DNA of 64,000 bases from Pseudomonas coleopterorum (lineage in GTDB: Bacteria; Pseudomonadota; Gammaproteobacteria; Pseudomonadales; Pseudomonadaceae), in the NCBI RefSeq assembly GCF_900105555.1, contig NZ_FNTZ01000001.1:4793116-4857115 (forward strand), written 5' to 3'. The notes beneath the pieces were generated by a model. It made no database searches, was not told the origin of the DNA, and saw nothing but the letters and a program-made list of their open reading frames with translations. The position numbers and the translations under genes are program-made. Shown here piece after piece: positions 36,401 through 42,552 of the stretch. Positions within the stretch are counted from its first letter, which is position 1. Each line of letters begins with the position of its first letter.

Positions 36401-37299
36401 TGGCAACGCTGCGGGCGTCCGGCGCTTTCGAAGAGTACTCGAGGTGGGACGCCGCGAACGACACTCTGCTGCGCGAAGACCCGATACTCAGCAAGGGCAA
36501 CTCGGTGGGCCGCGCAGTGGCCGGCGCAGCAGGAGCGGCAAGCGGATTTGGCCTGGCCGTCGTCTCGACGCCTGCATGCATAACGGGAGTCGGCTGTGCG
36601 CTGCCGGTGTTGGCGGGTGTGGGTGGTGCTGCCTCATTCCTGGATGGCGTACAGGCTACGCGGGACTACTTCGCACCTTATGAATACACCCAAGGGCAAA
36701 GGGTCGCGGACTCGTTTTCATCGCAAACCTATCCAGGCGATGTAAACCCGATAAAGGACTACGGAACCACAGCGGCGAAGTATGCGTTGCAGGTTGCGTT
36801 GATCAAGGGAGCGGGTAAGCTGGCGGCAGGGCCAGGAAGTTCGGTGCTGGTGGAGGGGGTGCCGGGTGGGGGGGCGAAAGGCGCAGGTATCCTTGCTAAT
36901 GCGGAGAGAGGGACGTTAACAGAAGCAAATTTTGCTCAAAATAAAATCAAGTCTGATCGATCCTTTAGTGAGGATGGGCAAAAGGTATACTCAGAGATGG
37001 CCGGCACACCGATCAAGACAGTTGAAGACTTGGCAAGCGCTTTGAGGGCTGGGACAATTAAGCCGAATCAGCTTCCCGTTGATTATGTAGATATGAATGG
37101 GACTCGCCTTATTTTGAATACGCGAACTTCTACCGCGCTTGAGCAGGCAGCTATCCCTCGAAGTGAGTGGTTCGGGCGCAATCAGACAGGTGTTGAGGCT
37201 TATCAAGGTAAGACATTCAATGATTTGGCAGCAGATCAGTTAAAAAATAACAAATTGCCGCCGACAGGCGCAGAGCAATTAAAGTCGGTGCGTCCATGA
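27412..37299 (+). CDS. Giant TpsA / CdiA-like filamentous hemagglutinin with a C-terminal toxin-like domain
   Basis: Exoprotein of 3295 residues secreted by the preceding TpsB. Signal region to ~48 (cleavage near AQA), then the TPS domain (~49-270) with the conserved NPNL (in VGNPNLAG) and NPYG (in VIVANPYGM) motifs. Residues ~300-1700 are FHA-type ~20-residue repeats built on LDNxxGxL. A second repeat region and a DUF637-like Gly/Ala-rich hydrophobic part (~2660-2870) follow. No VENN motif seen. From about residue 3160 (base ~36890) codon use becomes AT-rich, and a ~135-residue C-terminal domain follows, with core ILNTRTSTALEQ and IPRSEWFGRN. This has the layout of CdiA-CT toxins. I do not recognise its activity. 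The next gene overlaps by 4 bp. Confidence 0.9.
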   Translation: MDVRQFAFLARQTSARIQPREQFCGLPKRALALLLANVMFWQPLWAQAEGIVVSGSGTNLQQAGNGVPIVNIATPNATGLSHNQYKDYNVGSQGVILNNATGRTQNTQLGGIIVGNPNLAGSAANVILNEVTGGNPSQLRGYTEVAGQSAKVIVANPYGMTCNGCGFINTPQVTLTTGKPIVENGRVQRYQVDGGAISIDGQGLNASNVDGFEIITRSAQINAQINARNLAIVAGRNDVDAATLQATARADDGSAKPQLAIDSSALGGMYAGAIKLVGTEAGVGVKLAGHLAASAGDIQLDANGHLSLAQTAASGAVNVTAQSLDAQGPVYAGSQLRAQTRGNLTLSNNLAARDSITLSSGGQLTNSGIIEAGINADNSRNAHGDVHLEAQAFSNRNSVIASRNLKVVSAGALDNRNGSLSGANLEARADHLDNRSGQIRATESANVTAKDLDNRQGRITSQNQLSVNAVTGDNRTGTLQGDRSLQLAVDHLDNQQGLLSGRGTVDITSSGLFDNRAGTVIGDSRLRVQAGAIDNREGEIVGQQDVEVRTEGLDNQNGKLIAQGALLLTGAHLDNRQNGLVAATQALNVHVDTLDNRGGELSSQADIELSGDQLDNDDAGQVLAQGSLILAYANVLNRAKGLLSGKAGIDLRADSLDNSGGRLLSQRNIDLLLTGAALNQKGLISSEGALHLNVGSLDNTGGKLSSAGLLTLDSRGLILNRGGELVTDQGLTLSSASLDNSQGGRISGKGAVKLTTGAFNNEGGEVSSASTLDLSAQQVSNLGGRIGSQFALTATVQGLATRAGQFFSNSALTLDLNGGDLDNRQGLLNAPELTLPNVGAVHNQGGEISSSQAFTLKARSLDNSAGKLLSNQTLTLHIEQALANLKGQIAAAALSVQTGSLDNSEGVLTSRSDLSLTSQGSLLNRNNGLINAATVLDIHSADLDNQGGQLLGNRAVRLDLNGGTLNNSAGLINGEGPLTFNRIGAVDNRNGEISSNQSYTLTSAQLDNRAGKIISSGQLSVISGAIINRDGLLSGWQGVNLQGSSLDNRDNGTVSSRDGNLAVNLSGALLNGNAGALASAGRLDIDSARLDNNQGGILSSGAGQSLTVQETLDNSEGGLIDSGAELTVRATDLSNRAGTVNSQQGLSFTGTQLDNTSGQWASNGSITLDLLGTLINAQGKFASGGPLRIQRAAHIDNQSGQLVSKSLLSLLIGSLDNRDRGTLAALDQLTVDASGTVQNGADGLIYSQNGAVSLSAAELENGGGAVQSQTGLTLHTRGAINNANGRLIAQNGDLVLNAGSLDNRGGILSSLRGAFEARMAGSLLNAQGTLQGQRLTLLALAGLENQNGRIAAQSGDASITTADLNNSAGGLYAKGLIDVNADTLTNAGQMAGGRVRFALGGTLINRSGIIESDSFFDITAANLDNQGGTLRALGTDGASVYRVDGVLDNQGGVIEIANADLTVDAGSFRNTNGSLLHVGLGEFNISSANVTAAGGSLVTRGGLTLNADSWTNSGVLQAGRLTIKVGNFHQTASGQLLASQSLRGEGVNWSNNGKLASDGDLWLGLSGTYSGNGRVTSLGNLQIDAAQLQLATPASITSGAGLKLAVGGTLLNRGRITSADDAVITAGNIDNYGTLGSARSLTLKTGALLNERGLLFSGGDMGLQVDTFTNRYADVYSLANLRIDRDGNGGHASLIRNSSSTLQSDGNMSLAASTIENVREVLTVNDAGIYTGKIYQVACIEGVNAGDCSGKRNFVFEVLERQKLEVTQASQASSITAGGNLSFNGGDLLNQSSTIATGGNLNASVANLFNLGIETGDTEYVRTFRTNRQRGGSGLIGAANAFNEQYWLEGARYDANNLSGLEAGISNFLAHTETELPQYARVTQLATSDQRYAAVIQAVGEVNITAQNDFDSSVVRNDYHYVSSGTRTDTGASGSDFSTRVSLDAQLPPDLAQQQINPLSLPGFSLPSGEHGLFRLSDLAATDTAAKQADAVAHSWTIGSASIDAAQRTQTADPNPGRTFEVEGQVTPHLPTDDNALGSVAGEETSIPLNRVQGLPETQSTSPAHKYLIETNPALTNLKQFLSSDYLLAGLGYNPDESAKRLGDGFYEQKLIQQALVARTGQRFIDGQHSDEALFKYLMNNAIASKQQLNLSVGTTLTSAQVAALTHDIVWLEEYKVNGENVLVPVLYLAQANNRLGPDGALIAGRDVNLVSGNDLTNAGTLKASNNLSASAGNNLVNSGLVQAGGRLDLLTGNTLVNKAGGVITGRDVSLTAVNGDVINERTVTSHQSSSGYRSERRDFADTAARIEAANDLSVWAGRDVNDVGGVLQAGNDLTLAAGRDINFASAEQIESNDRGRKANSSSITQHGSSLAAGRDVIATAGRDLTAIASDIDAKRNIAMAAVGDLTLSSAADEQHTYSKTKKVTAQEDHVSQIGTSLDAGGDIALTAGKDMALVSSRITAGDEAYLYAGENLELLAAQDSDYSLYDKKKKGSLGSKQTQRDETTTVTNVGTEIKTGGNLTLESGGDQKYQVAKLESGKDLTLDSGGAVDFEGVKDLKQESHEKSSSDLAWMSMGGKGRTDETVRQSELVAQGALVINAANSISIDVKKVDKQTVAQTVDAMVAADPKLAWLKQAQAQGNIDWRQVEEIHQSFKYEHSGLGAGAQLALAILLAAVTGGAGAALVGATAGTTTAAIANAALVSLEVTAANSAISNKGNLKAVTKDTFGAKGLKNAAVAGATAGVTQGVIDPALGGKTSNWNNVTKGFDLNTFDGVAGFALHAGAQGVAAGAINTTINGGSLGDNLGQGLVGQATNVVAATAFNFVGSYAQSHWQATKDANDPATMALWAEGGAGRVAMHALMGGAISSAMGGDFSTGAVAAGASQAMAQVLNNTFDSNPELRAAFSQIVGLTAAGLSEGDVGKAAYVAQMADNYNRQLHYKETLKLEELQKADPQNAARLAAAACAMTHCSASVPDDDPNRQRFVELEKTGAQYSAELATLRASGAFEEYSRWDAANDTLLREDPILSKGNSVGRAVAGAAGAASGFGLAVVSTPACITGVGCALPVLAGVGGAASFLDGVQATRDYFAPYEYTQGQRVADSFSSQTYPGDVNPIKDYGTTAAKYALQVALIKGAGKLAAGPGSSVLVEGVPGGGAKGAGILANAERGTLTEANFAQNKIKSDRSFSEDGQKVYSEMAGTPIKTVEDLASALRAGTIKPNQLPVDYVDMNGTRLILNTRTSTALEQAAIPRSEWFGRNQTGVEAYQGKTFNDLAADQLKNNKLPPTGAEQLKSVRP
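36890..37299 (+). other. Candidate variable C-terminal toxin domain of the TpsA/CdiA-like protein
   Basis: The last ~135 codons differ abruptly from the rest of the gene: AT-rich, with codons such as TTA, AAA and AAT that are rare upstream. The encoded segment starts near GILANAERGT and ends LKSVRP. It has a predicted alpha-rich first half (SFSEDGQKVYSEMAG, then VEDLASALRAG) and a beta-like core (VDYVDMNGTRLILNTRTS). I recall similar tails at the ends of other Pseudomonas hemagglutinins but no assigned enzyme class. Confidence 0.6.
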
Positions 37300-37742
37300 A
37301 GATAGGTCAGCCAAAATTAATACTAGATCCATATGAGTGGCTGCCAGGATATGGTGAGTCAAGAGTATCATTCCACTCCGTTGGCTCGGATGTGATACTT
37401 GATATTGAGTATGAGAAGGAAGTTGTAGTTGATAGCGAAGAGGTTGTACTGGCTTTAAGGCGGGAGATTGCGTTCAAGTCTGTGCGATGCTTTATTCGGG
37501 AGCCATTCCCTGGAGGTGCTATTTTTGAGTTTGAGGGTGATTCAGGTGAGTTTCGGCTTGGTAAGCTGACCGAGTTTATAGACTCCGAATGGGTAAGGAA
37601 TAACTTGAAAGCATGGCGTTCCGTGTCGAGTCACGAACCGCCGAAGTTGAGGCATTTCAGCATTCAGTTTTTGTCAGAGAATCTTGCTTTTCATGTGCTG
37701 GCTGCAGATGTATTTTTATCCAATGAACTGTCGGGCAGTTGA
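37296..37742 (+). CDS. Candidate immunity protein (CdiI-like) paired with the TpsA C-terminal domain
   Basis: Acidic cytoplasmic-looking protein of 148 residues with no signal peptide, membrane helix or family I recognise. Evidence for immunity is positional: its ATG overlaps the tpsA stop (ATGA), it shares the AT-rich base composition of the toxin-like tail, and CDI loci run cdiB-cdiA-cdiI. Predicted mostly beta with a late helix. Its last ~50 bp overlap the convergent kptA gene. Function inferred only from context. Confidence 0.7.
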   Translation: MKIGQPKLILDPYEWLPGYGESRVSFHSVGSDVILDIEYEKEVVVDSEEVVLALRREIAFKSVRCFIREPFPGGAIFEFEGDSGEFRLGKLTEFIDSEWVRNNLKAWRSVSSHEPPKLRHFSIQFLSENLAFHVLAADVFLSNELSGS

Positions 37743-38290
37743 TTTTGTTTTGAAATAAAATTAACGGGAACCGCTTCAGTTAACCAAACACTATTTTCAG
37801 CCTGAAAAAATTTAAATCCCTGTTGGTACATTCGCAGGGATTCAATCTTCAGAACCACTGGTTTACCGTAGCGCTGTCCGACAGCGATAGCCGTCAGAGT
37901 CTCTTGCGATAGATGCACATGGTAGCGTGAACCTGCAATCAATCCTTGCTGAAGAATAGATTCAAGAAAGCGTGTTGCAGTGCCATGGTAGAGGAATTCT
38001 GGCGGTTCTTTCTCTATGTGTTGGAGGTTTACGTCTGGTGCTGAATGTCCCTGCGCGGCTCGAATACGCCGGCCATCGTCGGAGAGGGTAAAGCGTTTCT
38101 TATCACTGCTATTTACTACTGTCTGAATTATTGCGTGGTTAAGTACGCGGCCTTCTTTCGCTGCGCCGGTAATCAAAGAGTTTATGTCTGCCCAGCCTCC
38201 TGAGTCGAGTTGCAATCCGATAGTGTGAGGCTCATGGCGCAAAATATAGCTTAGAAACTTGCTTGTTTCGTTCAGTTGCTTGTTATTCAT
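37691..38290 (-). CDS. kptA: RNA 2'-phosphotransferase (Tpt1/KptA family)
   Basis: Transfers a 2'-phosphate from RNA to NAD+, giving ADP-ribose 1'',2''-cyclic phosphate. In fungi it finishes tRNA splicing. In bacteria its natural substrate is unclear and the gene is patchily distributed. It has 199 residues. Family motifs are visible: SKFLSYILRHEP at the N-terminus with the catalytic Arg, GWADINSL, KKRFTLSDDGRRIRA, LYHGT and YHVHLS in the ART-like half. Start ATG 38290 with AGGA 6 nt upstream. The 3' end overlaps the convergent candidate immunity gene by ~50 bp. Slightly AT-rich, part of the accessory patch. Confidence 0.93.
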   Translation of the reverse strand: MNNKQLNETSKFLSYILRHEPHTIGLQLDSGGWADINSLITGAAKEGRVLNHAIIQTVVNSSDKKRFTLSDDGRRIRAAQGHSAPDVNLQHIEKEPPEFLYHGTATRFLESILQQGLIAGSRYHVHLSQETLTAIAVGQRYGKPVVLKIESLRMYQQGFKFFQAENSVWLTEAVPVNFISKQNQLPDSSLDKNTSAAST

Positions 38291-38338
38291 GATTGTCCTG
38301 CATGCATTTTCGATTTTCAGGATTTAGTCGCAGTCTTT

Positions 38339-38740
38339 TTACTTACTGGAAATTTCCCTTCCTTCACTACTCGCCTTGGTCGTGGCCCGAGCAATCAGGG
38401 CATCGAGCATCTGCGCAACAAATTTCTTCTTGCTCTTAGGTAGCTGGTCGATGACTTCCAGTTGCTGTTGCCATTTCGGAGCCGGACCACGCTTACGCAC
38501 AGTGGATTCCTGCTTCTGACCAAACAGATCTTCGAGTGTGGTCGAAAGCAGCCGGGCCAGCTCTGGCAACGCAGCTACCTGGATACGCCGCTTGCCGGAC
38601 TCATAGGCTTGGATAGTCTGTTGAGACACGCCCAGCCGTTCAGCCAGTTGGGTTTGGGTGATGCCGTGTTCTTTGCGCAGGCGGGCAATGCGTTCGCCCA
38701 GGGCAATGAAAAATTCACGTTCTTCGCTGGTGATGCTCAT
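38339..38740 (-). CDS. XRE-family helix-turn-helix regulator
   Basis: Phage-repressor-like regulator of 133 residues. The Cro/CI-type HTH spans ~10-65 (ITQTQLAERLGVSQQTIQAYESGKR), then a basic C-terminal tail (RKRGPAPKWQQQLEVI). I start it at ATG 38740. The longer in-frame start at 38782 adds 14 residues before the family's usual N-terminus. Divergent from the broken primase gene. The spacer has two imperfect inverted repeats (TTTAC...GTAAA and CTAC...GTAG around 38800-38835) that may be its operators. Probably left over from an integrated element. Confidence 0.85.
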   Translation of the reverse strand: MSITSEEREFFIALGERIARLRKEHGITQTQLAERLGVSQQTIQAYESGKRRIQVAALPELARLLSTTLEDLFGQKQESTVRKRGPAPKWQQQLEVIDQLPKSKKKFVAQMLDALIARATTKASSEGREISSK

Positions 38741-38886
38741 GGCTGTCGTCGACGAGAACTGTAACAGGACAGCCATAAACATATTCCAGCGTTTACTACT
38801 GTTTGTTGTAAATACTACTATTGGTGGTAGATTGTCGTCGCGTTGTTTTTGCTTTTCCCGCTTGACAGCTTTTTGGAGAAAACCTG

Positions 38887-39740
38887 ATGGCCCGCATCCC
38901 CGAAGCCGAACTGGAACGCCTCAAACGTGAGGTGTCACTGGTTCGGCTGATCCAGTAGCAGGGCCATGAGCTGAAAAAACGCGGCAAGGATTGGGTGATG
39001 TGCTGCGTGTTTCATGACGAAAGCACGCCCAGCCTGTCGGTCTCCGAGGAGAAAAATCTCTATCACTGCTTTGGCTGCGGGGCCGCAGGTTCGGTGATCG
39101 ATTGGGTGATGAAAACTCAAGGCGTGTCGTTGCCGCACGCGGTCCAACTGCTGCGCAACGATGCGCCGCTGGAGAACACGGAAAAAGTCGGTGTGACACG
39201 CAGCCATGCTCGACACCTCCCTTCTTTAGCTGCGGGCTCTTCTGGTCTTGAAGCCGCGGCGCTGCTGCGTTCGGTGGCAGAGTTCTATCACGCCAATTTC
39301 AAACAATCCCCCGAAGCAGTGGCCTATTTGGCGTCTCGCGGCCTGAACCATCCCGAGTTGATCGAGCATTTTCAACTTGGTTATGCCAATAAAACCCTGA
39401 CGTACCGCTTGCCCGCCGGGCATACTCAGGCCGGTCGGCAGGTGGGACAGCACCTGTAAGATTTAGGTGTTTTGCGCTCTACCGGGCACGAACATTTAAA
39501 CGGCTGTCTGGTCGTGCCGGCACTGGGTCTGGAAGACGGCGCCCAGCCAGAGCAGCCCGGGCGGGTGATGCAGCTTTACGGGCGGCGTATGCAGCCGAAC
39601 AACAAACTGCACAATCAGCCCCGGCATTTGTACTTCGCCACGCCGTTGCGCGGGGTCTGGAACGAAGCCGCACTGTTGGCCAGACTAGAAATTATTCTCT
39701 GTGAATCGCTGATCGACGCCATGACGTTTTGGTACTTCAA
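38887..39740 (+). pseudogene. Broken CHC2 zinc-finger / Toprim primase-like gene of a mobile element
   Basis: One reading frame begins at ATG 38887 (MARIPEAELERLKREVSLVR) and carries a CHC2 zinc-finger region (CCVFHDESTPSLSV ... YHCFGCGAAG) and part of a Toprim domain (LCESLIDAMTF). It is interrupted by TAG at 38956 and TAA at 39457, both in frame, and homology stops abruptly near 39740 in the middle of the Toprim domain. Sequence after that is unrelated and runs into the terminator of the chemoreceptor. Such DnaG-like proteins are carried by prophages and genomic islands. Cannot make an intact primase. Confidence 0.85.
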
Positions 39741-39800
39741 GCGAGCGATTGACCGAGAGATAAAACTAACGTCGCGCATTACTCAAGTAACCGCCCAAAC

Positions 39801-39826
39801 AAGCCCCAAGCGCCCACTTGGGGCTT
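39801..39826 (-). terminator. Hairpin terminator of the chemoreceptor gene
   Basis: Perfect 10-bp arms AAGCCCCAAG and CTTGGGGCTT around a 6-bp loop, about 30 bp past the minus-strand stop at 39857 and followed on that strand by TTGTTTG. Confidence 0.7.
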
Positions 39827-39856
39827 CACACAATCGCAGCTCTTCTAAACCCTACA

Positions 39857-41761
39857 TCACAGCACAAACCTACTCATCAGCCCCTGCAAATGCACACCCA
39901 GTCGTGCCAGCTCAACGCTGGACGATGCCGTTTCCTCACTCGCCGAAGCCGTCTGCTCGGAGATGTCCCGAACGTTGATCACACTGCGGTTGATTTCCTC
40001 GGCCACCGCGCTCTGCTCTTCGGCAGAGGCGGCTATTTGCTGGTTCATCGACTCAATGGTCGTGATGGATCGGCTGATGTTACCTATGGAGGTACCTGCA
40101 TCACGGGTCAAGGCAACGCTGTCATCGGTCAGCAGGCGGCTGTTTTCCAGGGTGGTCGCTACTTGTGCGGTTCGGCTGTGCAAACCGTCGATCAAGATCG
40201 CAATTTCTTCGGTCGAAGTCTGAGTGCGCTGGGCAAGACTGCGGACTTCATCGGCGACCACGGCGAAGCCGCGTCCGGCCTCACCGGCGCGTGCGGCTTC
40301 GATGGCGGCATTGAGGGCCAGCAAGTTGGTCTGTTCGGCCACTGCCTTGATCACGTCGAGCACGCCACCGATCTTGTTGCTTTCCTGTTTCAGCTCGTCC
40401 ATTGCAACTTTGGAGCGCCCGACCTCGGTGGCAAGTGTTTCGATCTGAATGACGGCCTTGGAAACCACGGCATCGCCTTCGCGCACTTCTCGGGAGGCAC
40501 TGACGGCGGCATTCGAAGCTTGCTCGGCATTGCGGGCAACTTCCTGCACGGTGGCAGCCATCTGGTTCATGGCGGTGGCGACCTGGTCGGTTTCAGTGCG
40601 CTGGCTGTTCACTCCGGCGCTGGTCTGCTCGGTCACGGCGGAAAGCTGCTCGGCAGCGCTTGCGATCTGGGTAACGCCATCGCGCAGGCCGCCGATCAAC
40701 TGGCGCAGATTCAAGGTCATGCGGTGCATGCTGGTTTGCAGCAGGCCAAGTTCATCCTTGCGCGTTGGGGCTTCATTGTGGGTCAGGTCGCCATTGGCGA
40801 CGCGGTCAGCCAGCTGCAGTGTTTCACGCAGTGGAATGACGATCATTCGGGTGATGATCCAGGCCGCCAGGACGCTGGCGATAAGCGCGGCGACGAGCCA
40901 GAGAATCAGCATGCGGTTGGCTTGATCGACGTCTGCAAGGCGCAGGGCTACCTGGTTCTGCGCCAGTTGATTGGCCGAACCGAGCAGGACTTCGATGTTC
41001 TTCGAGATCCCCGCCTGCCCTTGATTGATAGTGGCTTGCGAAGACGAGAATCCGTTGATGGCGGATCCATAGGCGTTCATCGAGTCCACCAGACTGGCGA
41101 CAGCGGAGGCGTCGATGCCGGAACTTGTCAGGCTTTTCATGTAATCGGAGGCTGCGGCAATCGATGCGACGGCCAGCTGCTGGGCTTCGGGTTTGAGAGT
41201 GTAAGTGTACCCACGCACGTCGAAGCGCATCTTTTGAAACAGCATGAGAGCCCGTTGCACCGCTTCGCGTTGCGCGGCGTCGCCATCCATGGAATTGGCT
41301 CGCCCATTCAACTGCCGCAACTTGGCGTCCGCGGTGTCGGCTGCAGTGCCGAAGACATCCCTGCTGGCTTCACGCGCGTGGGTGGCAGCGATGATGCTGT
41401 TGTAATGATCCTTGTATTCCTTCATGGCCGCCATGGCCGCTTTCACATGAGGAATATTAAGCTCGGAGTTCAATACGCTGTTGAGGTAGGCGAGGTGGTT
41501 ATCGAGATTTTCGTAGGCCTTCAGCCAGCTCGCGGCATTGGCGTCGTCAGAGTTCTGGCCATAGACCAGTCGGGCTATGCGCATGTCTCGGGTCAGAGTG
41601 CTGAGCTTGGCAATGTCCGTGATGCGCTCACTGCGCTCACTCATGGAGGCGATGCCTCGCCAGCCCGTCAAGGCGATCAGGACCGTCAGTACGATCACGA
41701 GCGTGAACCCGAGTGCCAACTTTGATCTGACTGATAAGTTGGTCAACGCATTGTTAAACAT
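39857..41761 (-). CDS. Methyl-accepting chemotaxis protein with helical (HBM-like) sensor domain
   Basis: Transmembrane chemoreceptor of 634 residues. TM1 at ~12-32, a ~250-residue all-helical periplasmic sensor region that looks like the HBM class (two helical layers; [25 protein letters not shown]), TM2 at ~283-305, a HAMP domain ([22 protein letters not shown]), then the cytoplasmic signalling coiled coil with the hairpin tip [22 protein letters not shown] receptors in pseudomonads sense organic acids or polyamines; its ligand is unknown. I start at ATG 41761 (GAGAGG 6 nt upstream) rather than in-frame 41857. No pentapeptide CheR tether at the end (RFVL). Confidence 0.92.
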   Translation of the reverse strand: MFNNALTNLSVRSKLALGFTLVIVLTVLIALTGWRGIASMSERSERITDIAKLSTLTRDMRIARLVYGQNSDDANAASWLKAYENLDNHLAYLNSVLNSELNIPHVKAAMAAMKEYKDHYNSIIAATHAREASRDVFGTAADTADAKLRQLNGRANSMDGDAAQREAVQRALMLFQKMRFDVRGYTYTLKPEAQQLAVASIAAASDYMKSLTSSGIDASAVASLVDSMNAYGSAINGFSSSQATINQGQAGISKNIEVLLGSANQLAQNQVALRLADVDQANRMLILWLVAALIASVLAAWIITRMIVIPLRETLQLADRVANGDLTHNEAPTRKDELGLLQTSMHRMTLNLRQLIGGLRDGVTQIASAAEQLSAVTEQTSAGVNSQRTETDQVATAMNQMAATVQEVARNAEQASNAAVSASREVREGDAVVSKAVIQIETLATEVGRSKVAMDELKQESNKIGGVLDVIKAVAEQTNLLALNAAIEAARAGEAGRGFAVVADEVRSLAQRTQTSTEEIAILIDGLHSRTAQVATTLENSRLLTDDSVALTRDAGTSIGNISRSITTIESMNQQIAASAEEQSAVAEEINRSVINVRDISEQTASASEETASSSVELARLGVHLQGLMSRFVL

Positions 41762-42166
41762 GTAAGCCTCTCGAATAGATGTTTTAGTTTTCCAGTCGGC
41801 CCCTCCATGCCATTGATGCGTCAATGCCATCGGCTGGGAGCGGGAAATCTTTAACAACTATTTTTAAAAGAGGTGTTTATTCTTGATGTTGCGAAGTATG
41901 GAAAAAGTTCACTGGCTTTCGGGATATTTACTCAAGTAAGTGTTTCAAGGTGATTCCTTTGAATAATGCGAACCCCTCAATCCCAGATAGGTATACCCAA
42001 GCTCATGCACAGCGGGCAGCGAAAGGTTGAGTTGGCAAAGCGACCTGGTGTCGGGAGGCAGGCATGCTGCTGCAACGATCATGATGGATGATCGATGGGG
42101 CGAAAGTCAGTGGCGAGACGGGCTTCGGACGACGAAGCGCAGCGCGGTACTACAGAAGGGAAAAGA
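41762..42166. other. Gene-free stretch between the chemoreceptor and tRNA-Arg
   Basis: A 405-bp region, AT-rich near 41850-41960, presumably holding the chemoreceptor promoter. I see no reading frame with protein-like features and no clear repeat. Confidence 0.5.
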
Positions 42167-42243
42167 TGGTGCACCAGGCGGGATTCGAACCCACGACCCC
42201 TGCCTTCGGAGGGCAGTACTCTATCCAGCTGAGCTACTGGTGC
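42167..42243 (-). tRNA. tRNA-Arg (anticodon CCG)
   Basis: Minus-strand 77-nt cloverleaf: acceptor GCACCAG/CTGGTGC, D-arm GCTC...GAGT, anticodon stem CTGCC/GGCAG with loop CTCCGAA (anticodon CCG, reading CGG), T-arm GTGGG-TTCGAAT-CCCGC, and an encoded CCA end. The discriminator base is A. Confidence 0.97.
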
Positions 42244-42552
42244 AACGCGGGCGCCATGATACCCATGTCGGGGGTGGTCGTCCATTGCGATAACCGGCCC
42301 ATCGTTTGTAATCTGCTACGGTGACAGGTGCACAGGCTGGGCAAGCCCTTGTTTGCGGGGCCTGTCGTTCTTTTTTTCGAACGGCTATTGTCCTTTCACC
42401 CCATAGATCCTAGGATTCGTTTGAGATTTCAAACGCTCTTGTCTGGTCGCTGAAACGCATGAGTCCATCCATGCGCTATTTCCACCTCAGCCCGGGCGCC
42501 TTCTCATCCCTCCATTCGTGCCGTCACGTACGGCGCCGTTAAGGAAGCCGAC
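42244..42552. promoter_or_regulatory. gabD upstream region
   Basis: A 309-bp gap between the tRNA and gabD. It contains a GC-rich inverted segment followed by seven Ts at about 42340-42378, with no plus-strand gene upstream to terminate, and the gabD ribosome site AAGGAAG (42541-42547). No certain promoter identified. Confidence 0.4.

Noticed and set aside
39818..41725. 635-codon plus-strand frame antisense to the chemoreceptor
   Set aside because: The minus strand encodes an intact methyl-accepting chemotaxis protein with TM, HAMP and signalling-tip motifs.
42167..42243. tRNA-Arg as the attachment site of an intact island
   Set aside because: No integrase gene and no duplicated tRNA 3' end seen within the window; only element relics lie 2-5 kb away.
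42340..42378. GC-rich inverted segment plus T-run before gabD as a terminator
   Set aside because: No plus-strand gene lies upstream to terminate and the stem is imperfect; left unassigned.
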